Assembly: GCF_020164785.1 (NCBI RefSeq)
Contig: NZ_JAIUGX010000003.1
Span: 434,001 to 498,000, forward strand
From: Mesorhizobium sp. ES1-1
Lineage (GTDB): Bacteria > Pseudomonadota > Alphaproteobacteria > Rhizobiales > Rhizobiaceae
DNA: 64,000 bases
Direction: 5' to 3'
The notes under the pieces were generated by a model that searched no databases, was not told where the DNA came from, and worked only from the letters and a program-made list of their open reading frames with translations. The stretch's first letter is position 1, and every line of letters starts with the position of its first letter. The position numbers and the translations under genes are program-made. Shown here in pieces: positions 44,828 through 55,044 of this stretch.

Positions 44828-46429
44828 ATGGCGCCCCGTGTTCTCGTCTCTGACAAACTCTCTCCCACCGCCGTGCAAATCTTCAAGGATCGCGGCGTCG
44901 AGGTCGACTATCTGCCGGACCTCGGCAAGGACAAGGAAAAGCTGCTCGAAGTGATCGGCCAGTATGATGGGCTCGCCATCCGCTCGGCGACGAAGGTCAC
45001 GGAGAAGCTGATCAACGCGGCGACCAGACTCAAGGTCATCGGCCGCGCCGGCATCGGTGTCGACAATGTCGACATCCCTGCGGCGAGCCGGAAGGGCATC
45101 ATCGTGATGAACACGCCGTTCGGCAATTCGATCACGACGGCCGAACACGCTGTCGCAATGATCTTCGCGCTCGCCCGCCAGATCCCGGAAGCCAACGCCT
45201 CGACGCATGCCGGCAAGTGGGAGAAGAACCGCTTCATGGGTGTCGAGATCACCGGCAAGACCCTGGGCGTCATAGGCTGCGGCAATATCGGCTCGATCGT
45301 CGCGACGCGGGGCGTCGGTCTGAAGATGCATGTCATCGCCTTCGATCCGTTCCTGTCGGACAAGCGCGCCGAGGAACTCGGCGTCGACAAGGTGGAATTG
45401 GACGAACTCTTTGCCCGCGCGGACTTCATTACGCTGCACACGCCGCTGACCGACAAGACGCGCAACATCATCGATGCGGCGGCGATCGCGAAGATGAAGA
45501 AAGGCGTGCGCATCATCAATTGCGCACGCGGCGGGCTGATCGTCGAGGCCGACCTGGTCGCCGGGTTGAAAAGCGGCAAGGTGGCGGGCGCCGGCGTCGA
45601 TGTGTTCGAGGTCGAGCCAGCCGAACAGAACGAGCTGTTCGGCATGGAGAATGTCGTGGCGACGCCGCATCTTGGCGCCTCCACGGCGGAGGCGCAGGAG
45701 AATGTCGCGCTGCAGGTGGCCGAGCAGATGTCCGATTATTTGATCAAGGGCGCCGTCTCCAACGCCATCAACATGCCGTCGATCACAGCCGAGGAAGCGC
45801 CGCGGCTGAAGCCGTTCGTCAAGCTCGCCGAGGTGCTCGGCGCCTTTGTCGGCCAGGTCACCGAGGATCCGATCAAGGAAGTCGAGATCCTGTTCGACGG
45901 GTCGACCGCGACCATGAACACCCGAGCGCTGATCAGCGCGGCGCTTGCCGGACTGATCCGGCCACAGGTCGCCGACGTCAACATGGTGTCGGCACCGATC
46001 ATGGTGAAGGAGCGCGGCATCATCGTCGCCGAGGTCAAGCGCGACAAATCGGGCGTGTTCGACGGCTACATCAAGCTCACCGTCAAGACCGAGCATATGA
46101 CGCGCTCGATCGCCGGCACCTGCTTTTCCGACGGAAAGCCGCGCTTCATCCAGATCAAGGGCATCAACCTCGACGCCGAGGTCGGCCAGCACATGCTCTA
46201 CACCACCAATGCCGACGCGCCGGGCATCATCGGCCTGCTCGGCACGGTGTGCGGCGAGAATGGCGTCAACATCGCCAACTTCCAGCTCGGCCGAAACCGG
46301 CCGGGAGGCGATGCCATCGCGCTGCTCTATCTCGACGCGCCGTTCCCGGAGACCGTGCTGGAAAAGGTCAAGGCGCACAAGTCGATCGACTCGGCCAAAC
46401 GCTTGCAGTTCGATATCAGCTCGATGTGA
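44828..46429 (+). CDS. serA: D-3-phosphoglycerate dehydrogenase
   Basis: A 533-residue long-form (type I) SerA. The substrate domain begins RVLVSDKLSPTAVQIF, the NAD-binding motif is GVIGCGNIGSIVATRGVG near residue 145, and the catalytic region has NCARGGLIVEADLV, EVEPAEQNELF and TPHLGASTAEAQ. The allosteric-substrate-binding domain and a C-terminal ACT domain (TTNADAPGIIGLLGTVCGENGVNIANFQLGR) fill residues ~315-533 and bind serine for feedback control. It oxidises 3-phosphoglycerate, the first step of serine synthesis, and is co-transcribed with serC. Confidence 0.97.
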   Translation: MAPRVLVSDKLSPTAVQIFKDRGVEVDYLPDLGKDKEKLLEVIGQYDGLAIRSATKVTEKLINAATRLKVIGRAGIGVDNVDIPAASRKGIIVMNTPFGNSITTAEHAVAMIFALARQIPEANASTHAGKWEKNRFMGVEITGKTLGVIGCGNIGSIVATRGVGLKMHVIAFDPFLSDKRAEELGVDKVELDELFARADFITLHTPLTDKTRNIIDAAAIAKMKKGVRIINCARGGLIVEADLVAGLKSGKVAGAGVDVFEVEPAEQNELFGMENVVATPHLGASTAEAQENVALQVAEQMSDYLIKGAVSNAINMPSITAEEAPRLKPFVKLAEVLGAFVGQVTEDPIKEVEILFDGSTATMNTRALISAALAGLIRPQVADVNMVSAPIMVKERGIIVAEVKRDKSGVFDGYIKLTVKTEHMTRSIAGTCFSDGKPRFIQIKGINLDAEVGQHMLYTTNADAPGIIGLLGTVCGENGVNIANFQLGRNRPGGDAIALLYLDAPFPETVLEKVKAHKSIDSAKRLQFDISSM

Positions 46430-46443
46430 GCCTGGACTGCGTC

Positions 46444-46482
46444 GACCAGGAAGGCGGGGACCGAGTCCCCGCCTTCCTGGTC
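46444..46482. terminator. Bidirectional terminator between serA and a DMT gene
   Basis: Perfect 18-bp inverted repeat: arms GACCAGGAAGGCGGGGAC and GTCCCCGCCTTCCTGGTC around CGA. It lies between convergent stops. It lacks a long T-run, yet the stem is the longest perfect one in the window. Confidence 0.75.
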
Positions 46483-47392
46483 AGGGTGTCGCGGCTGAAG
46501 ACGACTTCGCAATCTTGCGCCCGCTATATTCCGCAAGGCCGATACCCCCCAGCACCAGCACAAGCGCCAACCCCTGGTAGAGTTGGAACGTCTCGCCGAC
46601 GATCATCACCGAAAGCAACGTGCCGAAGATCGGTACCAGGTTGATGAACAGGCCGGCGCGGTTGGCGCCGATCAGTTCGTTGCCCCTGATATAGGAAATC
46701 TGCGAGATGATCGAAGCGCCGATCGCCGTATAGAGGATGACCGCCCAGCCGTGCGTGTCGGGAACGATCACCTTGCCGGCAGCGACCTCCCACAGGAAAA
46801 ACGGCAGCGAGGTGACTAGTGCCGCTACCGACAGGGACAGCATCAGGCTCTGCCAATGCATCGACGGTTTCAGCCGCAGACCGACCGAATAGCCGCTGTA
46901 GAAAACGACCGCGACCAGCATGATGGCGTCGCCGAAATTGAGTTCCAGCGTCAGAAGCCGGCGCGGGTCGCCGTGACAGGCTGTCAGGATGACCCCGGCG
47001 ATGGTCAGCACCACGCCGGCAATCTGGGCCCAGTTCACGCGCAGGCGGAAGAAGACGAAATTGGCTGTCATGATCAGGATCGGCATTGCCGCCTGTTCGA
47101 TGGAGACGTTGATCGCCGTCGTGTAGTTCAGCGCCGTGTAGAAGATCGTGTTGAACAGCGTGAAGCCGCTGGCGCCAAGGGCTGCCAGGACAAACCAGTG
47201 CCTGCGGACCACCGGCCAGTCGGTCTTTATCGTGCGCCAGCCGATCGGCAGCATGATGAGGACGGCCAGCGCCCAGCGCAAGAAGACAAGCGTCATCGGC
47301 GATACATGATCGACGGCAAGCTTGCCGGCCACCGAGTTGCCGCCCCACAGCAAGGTGGTGAGCAGCAGGAATAGATAGGCATTTCGACGCAT
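46481..47392 (-). CDS. EamA-family (DMT) transporter
   Basis: A 303-residue membrane protein with ten predicted helices in two EamA repeats. The first repeat begins AYLFLLLTTLLWGGNSVAGKLAV and continues PMTLVFLRWALAVLIML; the second begins NFGDAIMLVAVVFYSGYSVGLRL and contains SIISQISYIRGNELIGANRAGLFINLVPIFGTLLSV. The family exports or imports small metabolites, and specificity cannot be read. The ATG at 47392 is near the divergent purA gene, with about 214 bases between the starts. The C-terminus overlaps the 3' half of the shared terminator. Confidence 0.9.
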   Translation of the reverse strand: MRRNAYLFLLLTTLLWGGNSVAGKLAVDHVSPMTLVFLRWALAVLIMLPIGWRTIKTDWPVVRRHWFVLAALGASGFTLFNTIFYTALNYTTAINVSIEQAAMPILIMTANFVFFRLRVNWAQIAGVVLTIAGVILTACHGDPRRLLTLELNFGDAIMLVAVVFYSGYSVGLRLKPSMHWQSLMLSLSVAALVTSLPFFLWEVAAGKVIVPDTHGWAVILYTAIGASIISQISYIRGNELIGANRAGLFINLVPIFGTLLSVMIVGETFQLYQGLALVLVLGGIGLAEYSGRKIAKSSSAATP

Positions 47393-47606
47393 CGCTGGAT
47401 CCAGGGTGCGGCGGCAAACCGCGTTGTTAGCCGGGGCCTATTGCCCCGACCGGCGCAAGTAAATGATGTCAAAGCCGAAAATTGTTGTGCCTGGGGGTAT
47501 TTTCGACGGCAAAGAAAGGTCGCGCTGACGTGGTCTTGACGTTATAGAGGCCTGTCGTTTTGAACAGTCTTCCAGCCGCCAGGCGGCGTCTCAAGGGAAA
47601 AGAAAC

Positions 47607-48905
47607 ATGGCCAATGTGGTGGTCGTCGGCTCGCAATGGGGCGACGAAGGCAAGGGCAAGATCGTCGACTGGCTGTCTGAGCGTGCCGATGTCGTGGTGC
47701 GCTTCCAGGGCGGTCACAATGCCGGTCACACGCTGGTCGTTGACGGCAAGGTCTACAAGCTGTCCCTGTTGCCGTCGGGCGTCGTGCGGCAGGGCAAACT
47801 GTCCGTCATCGGCAATGGCGTGGTCTTCGATCCCCACGCTTTCGTCGCCGAAGTGGCGAAGCTTCAGGCTCAAGGCGTCGAAGTCACGCCCGACCGCCTG
47901 AAAATAGCCGAAAACACAGCGCTTATCCTGTCACTGCACCGGGAGCTGGATGGATTCCGCGAGGACGCGGCCTCCAATTCCGGAACGAAGATTGGCACGA
48001 CCCGCCGCGGCATCGGCCCCGCCTACGAAGACAAGGTGGGCCGTCGCGCGGTCCGGGTGATGGATTTGGCGGATTTGGAAACGCTGCCCTTGAAGGTCGA
48101 CAGGCTGCTGACGCACCACAATGCGTTGCGTCGCGGGCTTGGCCATGCCGAGGTCACGCATGACGCGATCCTGCAGGAACTAACTTCGGTCGCCGACCAG
48201 ATCCTGCCCTATATGGATCGGGTGTGGAAGATCCTCGACGACAAGCGCCGGGCCGGCGAGCGCATCCTGTTCGAGGGTGCGCAAGGCACCCTGCTGGATA
48301 TCGACCATGGCACCTATCCATTCGTCACCTCATCCAACACCGTCGCCGGCCAGGCGGCCGCCGGATCCGGGGTCGGCCCGGGTGCCATCGGCTATGTACT
48401 CGGCATCACCAAGGCCTATACGACGCGTGTCGGCGAAGGCCCTTTCCCCACCGAGCAGAAGAACGAGATCGGCGAATTCCTCGGCACGCGCGGGCACGAG
48501 TTCGGCGTCGTCACCGGCCGCAAGCGCCGCTGCGGCTGGTTCGACGCGGTGCTGGTGCGCCAGGCCGTCGCCGTCAATGGCATCAAGGGCATTGCGCTGA
48601 CCAAGCTCGACGTGCTCGACGGACTGGACGAGATCAAGGTCTGCACCGGCTACCGTCTCGACGGCGAGATGATCGACTACCTGCCCGCCAGCCAGGGCGC
48701 CCAGGCGCGTGTCGAACCGGTCTACGAGACGCTGGAGGGGTGGAAAGGCACCACCGCCGGCGCGCGCAGCTGGAACGACCTTCCGGCCCAGGCCGTCAAA
48801 TATGTCAGGTATATCGAGGAGCTGATCGGCGCGCCGGTTGCCCTCCTTTCCACGAGCCCGGAACGGGATGACACGATACTTGTGACCGATCCTTTTCAAG
48901 ACTAG
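47607..48905 (+). CDS. purA: Adenylosuccinate synthetase
   Basis: A 432-residue GTP-dependent enzyme that condenses IMP and aspartate, the first committed step to AMP. The GTP loop is [21 protein letters not shown] near residue 3 and the IMP site has [14 protein letters not shown]. Other landmarks are [44 protein letters not shown] and [21 protein letters not shown] precedes the ATG. It has the standard length. It is divergent from the DMT gene and is followed after 75 bases by an uncharacterised membrane protein. Confidence 0.97.
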   Translation: MANVVVVGSQWGDEGKGKIVDWLSERADVVVRFQGGHNAGHTLVVDGKVYKLSLLPSGVVRQGKLSVIGNGVVFDPHAFVAEVAKLQAQGVEVTPDRLKIAENTALILSLHRELDGFREDAASNSGTKIGTTRRGIGPAYEDKVGRRAVRVMDLADLETLPLKVDRLLTHHNALRRGLGHAEVTHDAILQELTSVADQILPYMDRVWKILDDKRRAGERILFEGAQGTLLDIDHGTYPFVTSSNTVAGQAAAGSGVGPGAIGYVLGITKAYTTRVGEGPFPTEQKNEIGEFLGTRGHEFGVVTGRKRRCGWFDAVLVRQAVAVNGIKGIALTKLDVLDGLDEIKVCTGYRLDGEMIDYLPASQGAQARVEPVYETLEGWKGTTAGARSWNDLPAQAVKYVRYIEELIGAPVALLSTSPERDDTILVTDPFQD

Positions 48906-48980
48906 TTTCTGAAGCCTTTCCGGGCATCTCGGCCGATTTGCGGGGGCCGGCGCGGAAGCAAAATACAGGTCGACCGAAGC

Positions 48981-50678
48981 ATGGTAGATTTCGTTCCTAT
49001 TCTGAAGCAGGCGCTGGCCAAGCATGGCGACGATACGCCTGAAAAGCGTACGCGCATCTATGCCAGCGTTCGTGCCATGCTGGGAAAGAAGCTGGCTGAA
49101 AAGACGCCTCCGATGCCAGCTGAAGCCATCAGCAATCAGAAGCGATTGCTTGAGGATGCCATCGCCAACGTGGAGCAGGACTATACCAAGAGCGTCCCCG
49201 AGACTGACCCTCTCGCGGAACTGGAGAATATCTTCTCCTCGATCGATCGAAACAAGAACCAGCCGAGTCACACGCGCCAATCGGCAAAGGCGGAACCGGC
49301 ATGGTCTGCGCCGCCCGCCAAGCCGGAGCCTTACCGGCCGGTGCCCCCACCCGCCGCGAAGCCGGACGCCTACCGACCCGCTCCTCCACCCGCAGCCAAG
49401 TTCGAGCCGAACTGGCAAAAGCCGACGCCGGCACCTTCCACTCCGGTTCGGCCCGAAGCCGCGCTCGCAGGCATGGACGCAAACCGTGCGGACGACGAAG
49501 TCGACCTGTTCGACAGCAACGAGCAGCCGGTGTCCGATACGTTCGAGCGGCTGCGTCCTGCCGAACGCAAACGCGGCTATGGCGGGATGATTGCCGCCCT
49601 CATCGCGCTGCTCGTCGTGGCCGGCGGCGGCTATGGCATCTGGCTGAACAAGGATGCGTTCGGCAAGATGCTGGGGCTCGACGGAACTAAGGTGGCGAAT
49701 ACCGAACCGGTTAAGCCGGCGCCGGTCGAGCCGGCAGCCAATACAGCGCCAACGCCGGCGCCCGCGGCACCGGCCGTTGAGCCCGACAGCACCAAGTTCA
49801 CGCAGCGGCTGACGCCGCAGGGCGGCGAAGTCGATCCGGGCCCGGCCGGTGGGCAGGCCGGGATCGGGGAAGGCGAATCCGTTGCCGCTCTTACGACGCC
49901 GCCGAACGGGACGAACGCGCCGGCCTTTTCCGCGCCGTCCGTCCCGGCCGCAGGCACGCCCACAGCGGCCGCGCCGGCCGCGACCACGCCACCGGCGACA
50001 GACCCTGCACCCGCGACGCCGCCCGCCAATGGAACCGCACCCGCGGCGCCCGCCAATGCGACTGCCACGCCGCCGGCGCCAGCAGGCGCCACGCCGGCCC
50101 CCGCGGCTACGGAAACTTCATTGCCGGTCGGCCAGAAGGCTATTTTCTACGAGGAGCGGACCAGCACGGCGCAAGGTTCGGCTGAACCCGGCAGCATCGT
50201 GTGGTCCCTGGTGCAGGAATCGCCGGGGGGCGACCTGCCGCCCGAGCCGGCGATCCGCGCCGAGGCGACCATCCCCGGCAAGGACATCCAGCTGCGCATG
50301 ACGATCCGCCGCAACACCGACCAGACGCTGCCGGCGAGCCATATCATTGAAATGATCTTCCTGACGCCGGACGGCTTCGAGGGTGGCAGTGTCGACAACA
50401 TCCTGCGCGTCGCCATGAAAAGTTCCGAACAGGATGCCGGCAGTCCGCTGATCGGAATTCCGGCCAAGATCGCCGACGGCTTCTTCCTGGTCGCGCTCAA
50501 CGATACCAAGGCCGATGAGGACGCCAATCTGACCTTGCTGCGCGGTCAGGACTGGATCGACGTGCCGGTGGTCTACAAGACGGGGCGGCGGGCGCTGCTG
50601 ACTATGGAAAAGGGCATTCCCGGCGAGAAGGTGTTCGACGAGGCGATCAAGGCCTGGCAGGCGAAGACGGCGGGCTGA
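48981..50678 (+). CDS. Uncharacterised single-span membrane protein with conserved C-terminal domain
   Basis: A 565-residue protein. The cytoplasmic N-terminal ~95 residues are helical (MVDFVPILKQALAKHG, then AISNQKRLLEDAIANVEQDY). A Pro-rich linker (about 105-160) follows, one membrane helix is near residues 201-221 (GGMIAALIALLVVAGGGYGIW), and a second long Pro/Ala/Thr-rich stretch spans 235-375. A folded C-terminal domain occupies about 380-565 (VGQKAIFYEERTSTAQGSAEPG to TGRRALLTMEKGIPGEKVFD). I do not recognise a family. The layout suggests an envelope protein with a periplasmic head on a flexible arm. Confidence 0.75.
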   Translation: MVDFVPILKQALAKHGDDTPEKRTRIYASVRAMLGKKLAEKTPPMPAEAISNQKRLLEDAIANVEQDYTKSVPETDPLAELENIFSSIDRNKNQPSHTRQSAKAEPAWSAPPAKPEPYRPVPPPAAKPDAYRPAPPPAAKFEPNWQKPTPAPSTPVRPEAALAGMDANRADDEVDLFDSNEQPVSDTFERLRPAERKRGYGGMIAALIALLVVAGGGYGIWLNKDAFGKMLGLDGTKVANTEPVKPAPVEPAANTAPTPAPAAPAVEPDSTKFTQRLTPQGGEVDPGPAGGQAGIGEGESVAALTTPPNGTNAPAFSAPSVPAAGTPTAAAPAATTPPATDPAPATPPANGTAPAAPANATATPPAPAGATPAPAATETSLPVGQKAIFYEERTSTAQGSAEPGSIVWSLVQESPGGDLPPEPAIRAEATIPGKDIQLRMTIRRNTDQTLPASHIIEMIFLTPDGFEGGSVDNILRVAMKSSEQDAGSPLIGIPAKIADGFFLVALNDTKADEDANLTLLRGQDWIDVPVVYKTGRRALLTMEKGIPGEKVFDEAIKAWQAKTAG

Positions 50679-50705
50679 GGAGAGTTTTGCTCGCTGTCGT
50701 CGTGT

Positions 50706-51005
50706 TCAGAAGCCTTGAAAAAGCATGTCGAGCGCGGCGATGATGTCGTCGTGATATCTGGAGAGATTTCCCTCGACATTCGGCAGCTCAGAGACCGTCA
50801 AGGCTGATATGTACTGTGTGACCATCACATGATCTTTGCCGTCTATAACGAAGGTCGGGTTTAGCCGACGGCCCGGGACCGGGGCGATGTTGGGTGGCAT
50901 CAATGGAACGATGACCCTCGTGCTCAGCCCCTCAAGAAGGTCCGATTGAACGTTGAGAAGATAACCGCTGCTTTCGGCACGCCGATAGAGGTCGTAACGC
51001 GCCAT
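50706..51005 (-). CDS. ccdB: CcdB-type toxin
   Basis: A 99-residue protein that matches the CcdB fold: MARYDLYRRAESSGYLLNVQSD, then LSTRVIVPLMPPNIAPVPGRRLNPTFVIDGKDHVMVTQYISALTVSEL, and a C-terminal helix HDDIIAALDMLFQGF. CcdB poisons DNA gyrase by trapping cleaved DNA, with the last C-terminal residues important for toxicity; the terminal GF here differs from the GWI end of the F-plasmid protein. Its ATG overlaps the ccdA stop by one base (TGATG). It lies between purA's downstream gene and the ABC-F gene. Confidence 0.88.
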   Translation of the reverse strand: MARYDLYRRAESSGYLLNVQSDLLEGLSTRVIVPLMPPNIAPVPGRRLNPTFVIDGKDHVMVTQYISALTVSELPNVEGNLSRYHDDIIAALDMLFQGF

Positions 51006-51244
51006 CAAAACAGCCGGTACTTGGCCAATGGCAGTCCATTGCGTCTGACATATTCATTGGAGCTTTCGATGGCTTGCTTGTTTTCTTCTTGCCATCGACG
51101 GGTTCTTTCCACCGCGATTGCTTTCGCAATACCTGCTTCCGCCGCGCGTGATATGTTGATGCCCAACGCTTTGGCGTCGTTGATCAGCGCAGCATCAATG
51201 GACGTATTGACCGACGTTCTCTGAGTTTTGCGTATAGATTGCAA
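51005..51244 (-). CDS. ccdA: CcdA-type antitoxin
   Basis: A 79-residue antitoxin. Residues ~8-40 form a ribbon-helix-helix domain (RTSVNTSIDAALINDAKALGINISRAAEAGIAKAI), and the C-terminal part WQEENKQAIESSNEYVRRNGLPLAKYRLF is the CcdB-binding tail. The in-frame start is a TTG at 51244, and an in-frame TGA lies just upstream, so no ATG is available. It should bind the palindromes 18-42 bases upstream and, with CcdB, repress the operon. ccdB is translationally coupled. Confidence 0.85.
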   Translation of the reverse strand: MQSIRKTQRTSVNTSIDAALINDAKALGINISRAAEAGIAKAIAVERTRRWQEENKQAIESSNEYVRRNGLPLAKYRLF

Positions 51245-51261
51245 CGTGGGGTGGCCTCATC

Positions 51262-51286
51262 TTATGCGCATAGTTTACGCGCATAA
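51262..51286 (-). promoter_or_regulatory. ccdAB operator with tandem palindromes
   Basis: TATGCGCATA (51263-51272) is a perfect palindrome, and TACGCGCATA (51276-51285) differs at one position, 13 bases on. Together they also form TTATGCGC/GCGCATAA arms. Leftward, TTGCAT, 17 bases, and TAAACT fit a promoter that overlaps the second site. Cooperative CcdA binding is the expected mode. Confidence 0.6.
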
Positions 51287-51303
51287 AAGGCTGCATGCAA
51301 CCT

Positions 51304-53124
51304 TCACCCCTCCATCTCCTCCCGCAGCATTTCAAGCTCTAGCCATTCCTCCTCCAGCGCCGCCAGCGTCGCGCGTTCCTTGTCGAGGGCGGCGATGGTT
51401 TTCTGGAACGAGGCGGGATCGCGCTCGTAATAGGCGGGATCGGCGATATTGTTCTCCAGCCGTGAGATCGACGCCGTCACCGCCTCCATCTTCTTGGGCA
51501 GCGATTCCAGCGCGAACTTCTGCTTGAACGACAGCTTCTTCACCGGCCCTTTTGGCGTGACGGCGGCGCTCTTGCCGGACGCCGGCGCATCGCCGGCTTC
51601 GGCCCTGGCGCGGGCCTTGCGGTCTTCCAGCCTGGTGCCGCCACGCTGCGCCAGCATGTCTGAATAGCCGCCGGCATATTCGATCCAGCGGCCGTCGCCA
51701 TCGGGTGCGATGATGCTGGTCACCGTGCGGTCGAGGAAATCGCGGTCGTGGCTGACCAGGATGACGGTGCCGGCAAAGCCGGCGACCAGTTCCTGCAGCA
51801 GTTCAAGCGTTTCCATGTCGAGATCGTTGGTCGGTTCGTCGAGAACCAGGAGGTTCGCCGGCCGTGCCAGCACGCGCCCCAATATCAGCCGCGCCCGCTC
51901 GCCGCCGGAAAGCTCGCGCACCGGCGTGCGGGCCTGCTCGGCCTTGAACAGGAAATCCTTCATGTAGGACACGACATGACGCTGCTCGCCATTGATGACG
52001 AGGTTCTCACCGCGCCCGTCGGTGAGATATTGCGCCAGCGTCTCCTGCGGATCGACCGCCTCGCGCTTCTGGTCCAGCGTGGCGATCTCCAGATTGGTGC
52101 CGAGCCGAACCGAGCCGGCATCGGGCTGCAATTCGCCGGTCAGCATCTTCAAAAGCGTCGTCTTGCCGGCGCCGTTCGGTCCCACGAGGCCGACGCGGTC
52201 GCCGCGCTGGATACGGGTCGAGAAGCCCTTGACGACGGTCAGGTCGCCGAAGCTCTTCTCGATGTTCTTCGCTTCGATCACCAGCTTGCCGGATTCGGCC
52301 GCGTCGCTGGCCACCATGGTCGCCGAACCCTCGGCGCCGCGATGGCCGCGAAAGTTCTTGCGCATGGTCTGCAGTTCACCAAGCCGTCGCATGTTGCGCT
52401 TGCGTCGCGCCGTCATGCCATAGCGCAGCCAGTGCTCCTCGCGCACGATCTGGCGGCCGAGCTTGTGCTGTTCGCGCTCTTCTTCTTCCAGCACCAGGTC
52501 GCGCCATTCCTCGAAATGGCTGAAGCCCTTGTCCAGCCTGCGTGTCTGGCCGCGGTCCAGCCACACGGTGGCGCGCGACACGCGTTCAAGGAAGCGGCGG
52601 TCGTGCGAGATGACGATGAGAGCCGAAGATGTTCGGACGAGTTCGTCCTCCAGCCATTCGATCACCGCGAGATCGAGATGGTTGGTCGGTTCATCGAGAA
52701 GCAGGATGTCGGGCTCCGGCGCCATGACGCGGGCAAGCGCTGCCCGTCTAGCCTCACCGCCGGAAAGATCGTTCGGCCGCTCCTCGCCCGACAGGCCGAG
52801 ATGCTCCATCAGGTAGCTGGCGCGATAGGGATCATCGGCAGGCCCAAGCCCCGCCTCGACATAGGCGCGGACGGTCGAGAATCCCTCCATGTCGGGCATT
52901 TGCGGCAAATAGCGGATCGTCGCCGAAGGCTGGCGGAACACCTCGCCGTCCTGCGGCTCGATCAGGCCCGCGGCAATCTTCAAAAGCGTCGACTTGCCCG
53001 ACCCGTTTCGGCCGACCAGGGCGATCTTGTCGCCGGCCGATGCGACCAGCGCGGCGCCGTCGAGCAGCGGCGTGCCGCCGAAGGTCAGCTTTATCCTGTC
53101 GAGATTGAGAAGAGGTGGAGCCAT
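51304..53124 (-). CDS. uup: ABC-F family ATPase (Uup-like)
   Basis: A 606-residue soluble protein with two ABC ATPase domains and no membrane segment. Domain 1 has Walker [13 protein letters not shown] near residue 38 and signature [14 protein letters not shown]; domain 2 has [14 protein letters not shown] and [14 protein letters not shown], joined by a linker with charged residues ([22 protein letters not shown]). A C-terminal coiled coil ([20 protein letters not shown]) marks the Uup-like subgroup. ABC-F proteins act on ribosomes or, for Uup, on DNA structures. Its ATG is one base after the stop of the thiamine diphosphokinase gene. Confidence 0.92.
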   Translation of the reverse strand: MAPPLLNLDRIKLTFGGTPLLDGAALVASAGDKIALVGRNGSGKSTLLKIAAGLIEPQDGEVFRQPSATIRYLPQMPDMEGFSTVRAYVEAGLGPADDPYRASYLMEHLGLSGEERPNDLSGGEARRAALARVMAPEPDILLLDEPTNHLDLAVIEWLEDELVRTSSALIVISHDRRFLERVSRATVWLDRGQTRRLDKGFSHFEEWRDLVLEEEEREQHKLGRQIVREEHWLRYGMTARRKRNMRRLGELQTMRKNFRGHRGAEGSATMVASDAAESGKLVIEAKNIEKSFGDLTVVKGFSTRIQRGDRVGLVGPNGAGKTTLLKMLTGELQPDAGSVRLGTNLEIATLDQKREAVDPQETLAQYLTDGRGENLVINGEQRHVVSYMKDFLFKAEQARTPVRELSGGERARLILGRVLARPANLLVLDEPTNDLDMETLELLQELVAGFAGTVILVSHDRDFLDRTVTSIIAPDGDGRWIEYAGGYSDMLAQRGGTRLEDRKARARAEAGDAPASGKSAAVTPKGPVKKLSFKQKFALESLPKKMEAVTASISRLENNIADPAYYERDPASFQKTIAALDKERATLAALEEEWLELEMLREEMEG

Positions 53125-53125
53125 G

Positions 53126-53770
53126 TCAGCTTTCAGCCAGGGGATAGGGATGAGTAAGCAACAGCGCGCGGCCGTGGCCGAGCTCGATTGCGAGGCGACC
53201 GCTGACCTCATTGGAAATTGTCAGCGACGATCCGAACGCAACCTTGACGTGATCGAGCGGCCATTTGGCACCCGTGACAGTCAGGCCGGCGAGCTCGGAA
53301 AAACCGAGGATCGAAAACAGCGTGCCATCGGCATGGTCGAAGCCGGCTTTTCCGGGCAGCAGCGGGACGCCTTCCTGGGCGCCGCTGGTCAGAAGCACTT
53401 GCGTTCCCGCCTCGGCAAGCCGCAGCGCCAGCGCCAGATGGAGGAAGGCGTGGTCAGCGCGCTTGCCGCCGAAGGCGCCGGCGAGCACAAGATGGGTTGC
53501 GCCGCGCTCAAGTGCGGCCGCGATGGCCAGTTCACCGTCGGTCTTGTCTTTTTCCGCCGGAAAGGTTCGGCGGGGGACGGAGGCGAGCTCATCCGGCAAA
53601 TCGGCCGGCACGGAATCGAAATCTCCCACCCACAGTTCCGGCACCAGCCCCAACAGTCGCGCATGGCCGATGCCGGCATCGGCCGCGATGGTCCGAGAGC
53701 CCTCGACCTGACGGTCGAGCCGTGGCGTGCCGATGAGGTCGCCGCCAAGCAGGATGGTGAATGTGCTCAT
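53126..53770 (-). CDS. Thiamine diphosphokinase
   Basis: A 214-residue enzyme that makes thiamine diphosphate from thiamine and ATP. Typical motifs are [27 protein letters not shown] with the catalytic [22 protein letters not shown], and the [21 protein letters not shown] nucleotide-binding segment. It ends in the same operon as the ABC-F gene and is divergent from the thiBPQ operon, so import and activation of thiamine are encoded side by side. The two starts are about 246 bases apart, with the TPP riboswitch between them on the plus strand. Confidence 0.92.
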   Translation of the reverse strand: MSTFTILLGGDLIGTPRLDRQVEGSRTIAADAGIGHARLLGLVPELWVGDFDSVPADLPDELASVPRRTFPAEKDKTDGELAIAAALERGATHLVLAGAFGGKRADHAFLHLALALRLAEAGTQVLLTSGAQEGVPLLPGKAGFDHADGTLFSILGFSELAGLTVTGAKWPLDHVKVAFGSSLTISNEVSGRLAIELGHGRALLLTHPYPLAES

Positions 53771-53859
53771 ATGCTGAGGCCCTTACCAGCCCGGCACCGG
53801 AAACGGAAGGCGGCAAACTCCCCCCTTGCGCGGTTGATCCGGCGGGCCTATGTCTCGAA

Positions 53860-53966
53860 GCGCTCTAACGGGGTGCCGGACGCGATCTTCGCGGACCGGC
53901 TGAGAGGCAGTCTCGCCAACCCGCTGAACCTGATCCGGTTTGTACCGGCGGAGGGATTAGACGTTT
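53860..53966 (+). promoter_or_regulatory. TPP riboswitch (THI element)
   Basis: The conserved core is visible: ACGGGGTGCC (53868-53877), CTGAGAGG (53900-53907), ACCCGCTGAACCTGATC (53919-53935) and GGCGGAGGGATTAGA. TCTAA (53864-53868) pairs with TTAGA (53957-53961) in stem P1. It binds thiamine diphosphate and switches off the downstream thiBPQ operon; 50 bases remain between the aptamer and the thiB ATG, where an expression platform should lie. No strong terminator hairpin is evident there, so control of translation initiation is more likely. Confidence 0.95.
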
Positions 53967-54016
53967 CGGACTTTCCGACGCCTCAATTCCTTTCAATTCG
54001 AACGAAGGAGGCGCCG

Positions 54017-55015
54017 ATGCGCACGCTTTTCTACTCTGTAATCTCAGCCCTCGTCCTGGCGGCGTCCGGACCGGCTTTGGCCAAAGACAAGCTCACCGTC
54101 TATACTTATGAGAGCTTCACCGCCGACTGGGGGCCCGGTCCCTTAGTGGAGAAAGAATTCGAGGCCGAATGCGGCTGCGAAGTCGAGTTCGTCTCGGTCG
54201 CCGACGGGGTGGCGTTGCTCAACCGCGTCAAGCTCGAGGGAGCATCGACCAAGGCCGACATCGTGCTCGGCCTCGACACCAACCTCACCGCCGATGCCAA
54301 GGCTTCCAACCTTTTCGCACCGCACGGCGCGGTCGGCGCTGTCGATGTGCCGGGCGGTTGGAAGGACGACGTGTTCGTGCCCTTCGACTATGGATATTTC
54401 GCCGTCGTCTACGATACCGAAAAGCTGAAGACCCCGCCCAAGAGCCTGAAGGAACTGGTCGAAGGACGCGCCGGCGACAAGATCGTCATCCAGGATCCGC
54501 GCACCTCGACGCCGGGCCTCGGCCTGCTTCTGTGGGTCAAATCGGTCTATGGCGACAAGGCGCCGGAAGCCTGGGCGAAACTCAAGCAAAAGGTGCTGAC
54601 CGTGACGCCGGGCTGGAGCGAGGCCTATGGCCTGTTCACCAAGGGCGAGGCGCCGATGGTTCTGTCCTACACAACTTCGCCGGCCTACCACATGGTCGCG
54701 GAAAACACCCAACGCTACCAGGCGGCGTCGTTCGAAGAGGGCGAGTATCTGCAGATCGAGGTTGCCGGCATCACTACGACAGGGGCAAAGAATCCGCTGG
54801 CGGCCAAATTCCTGACGTTCATGACCGGACCGAAATTCCAGGACGCCATTCCAGAAACCAACTGGATGTTCCCGGCCGGCAGGACCGACAAGCCGCTCAA
54901 CCCGGCCTTTGACAAGCTGGTCAAACCGACCAAGACCTTGATGTTCAGCCCCGAGGAGGTCGCAGCCAACCGCAAGGCCTGGGTCGACGAATGGCTGGCG
55001 GTGATGAGCAAGTAA
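54017..55015 (+). CDS. thiB: Thiamine ABC transporter, substrate-binding protein
   Basis: A 332-residue periplasmic binding protein. It has a signal peptide ([22 protein letters not shown]) and begins [20 protein letters not shown], the ThiB signature. Further on come [32 protein letters not shown], and [17 protein letters not shown]. It binds thiamine and its phosphates for import by ThiPQ. AAGGAGG precedes ATG 54017, and the TPP riboswitch lies directly upstream. A 246-base gap holding a repeat separates it from thiP. Confidence 0.95.
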   Translation: MRTLFYSVISALVLAASGPALAKDKLTVYTYESFTADWGPGPLVEKEFEAECGCEVEFVSVADGVALLNRVKLEGASTKADIVLGLDTNLTADAKASNLFAPHGAVGAVDVPGGWKDDVFVPFDYGYFAVVYDTEKLKTPPKSLKELVEGRAGDKIVIQDPRTSTPGLGLLLWVKSVYGDKAPEAWAKLKQKVLTVTPGWSEAYGLFTKGEAPMVLSYTTSPAYHMVAENTQRYQAASFEEGEYLQIEVAGITTTGAKNPLAAKFLTFMTGPKFQDAIPETNWMFPAGRTDKPLNPAFDKLVKPTKTLMFSPEEVAANRKAWVDEWLAVMSK

Positions 55016-55044
55016 AGTCCAGGCCTAATATGATTGCGCCAAGG

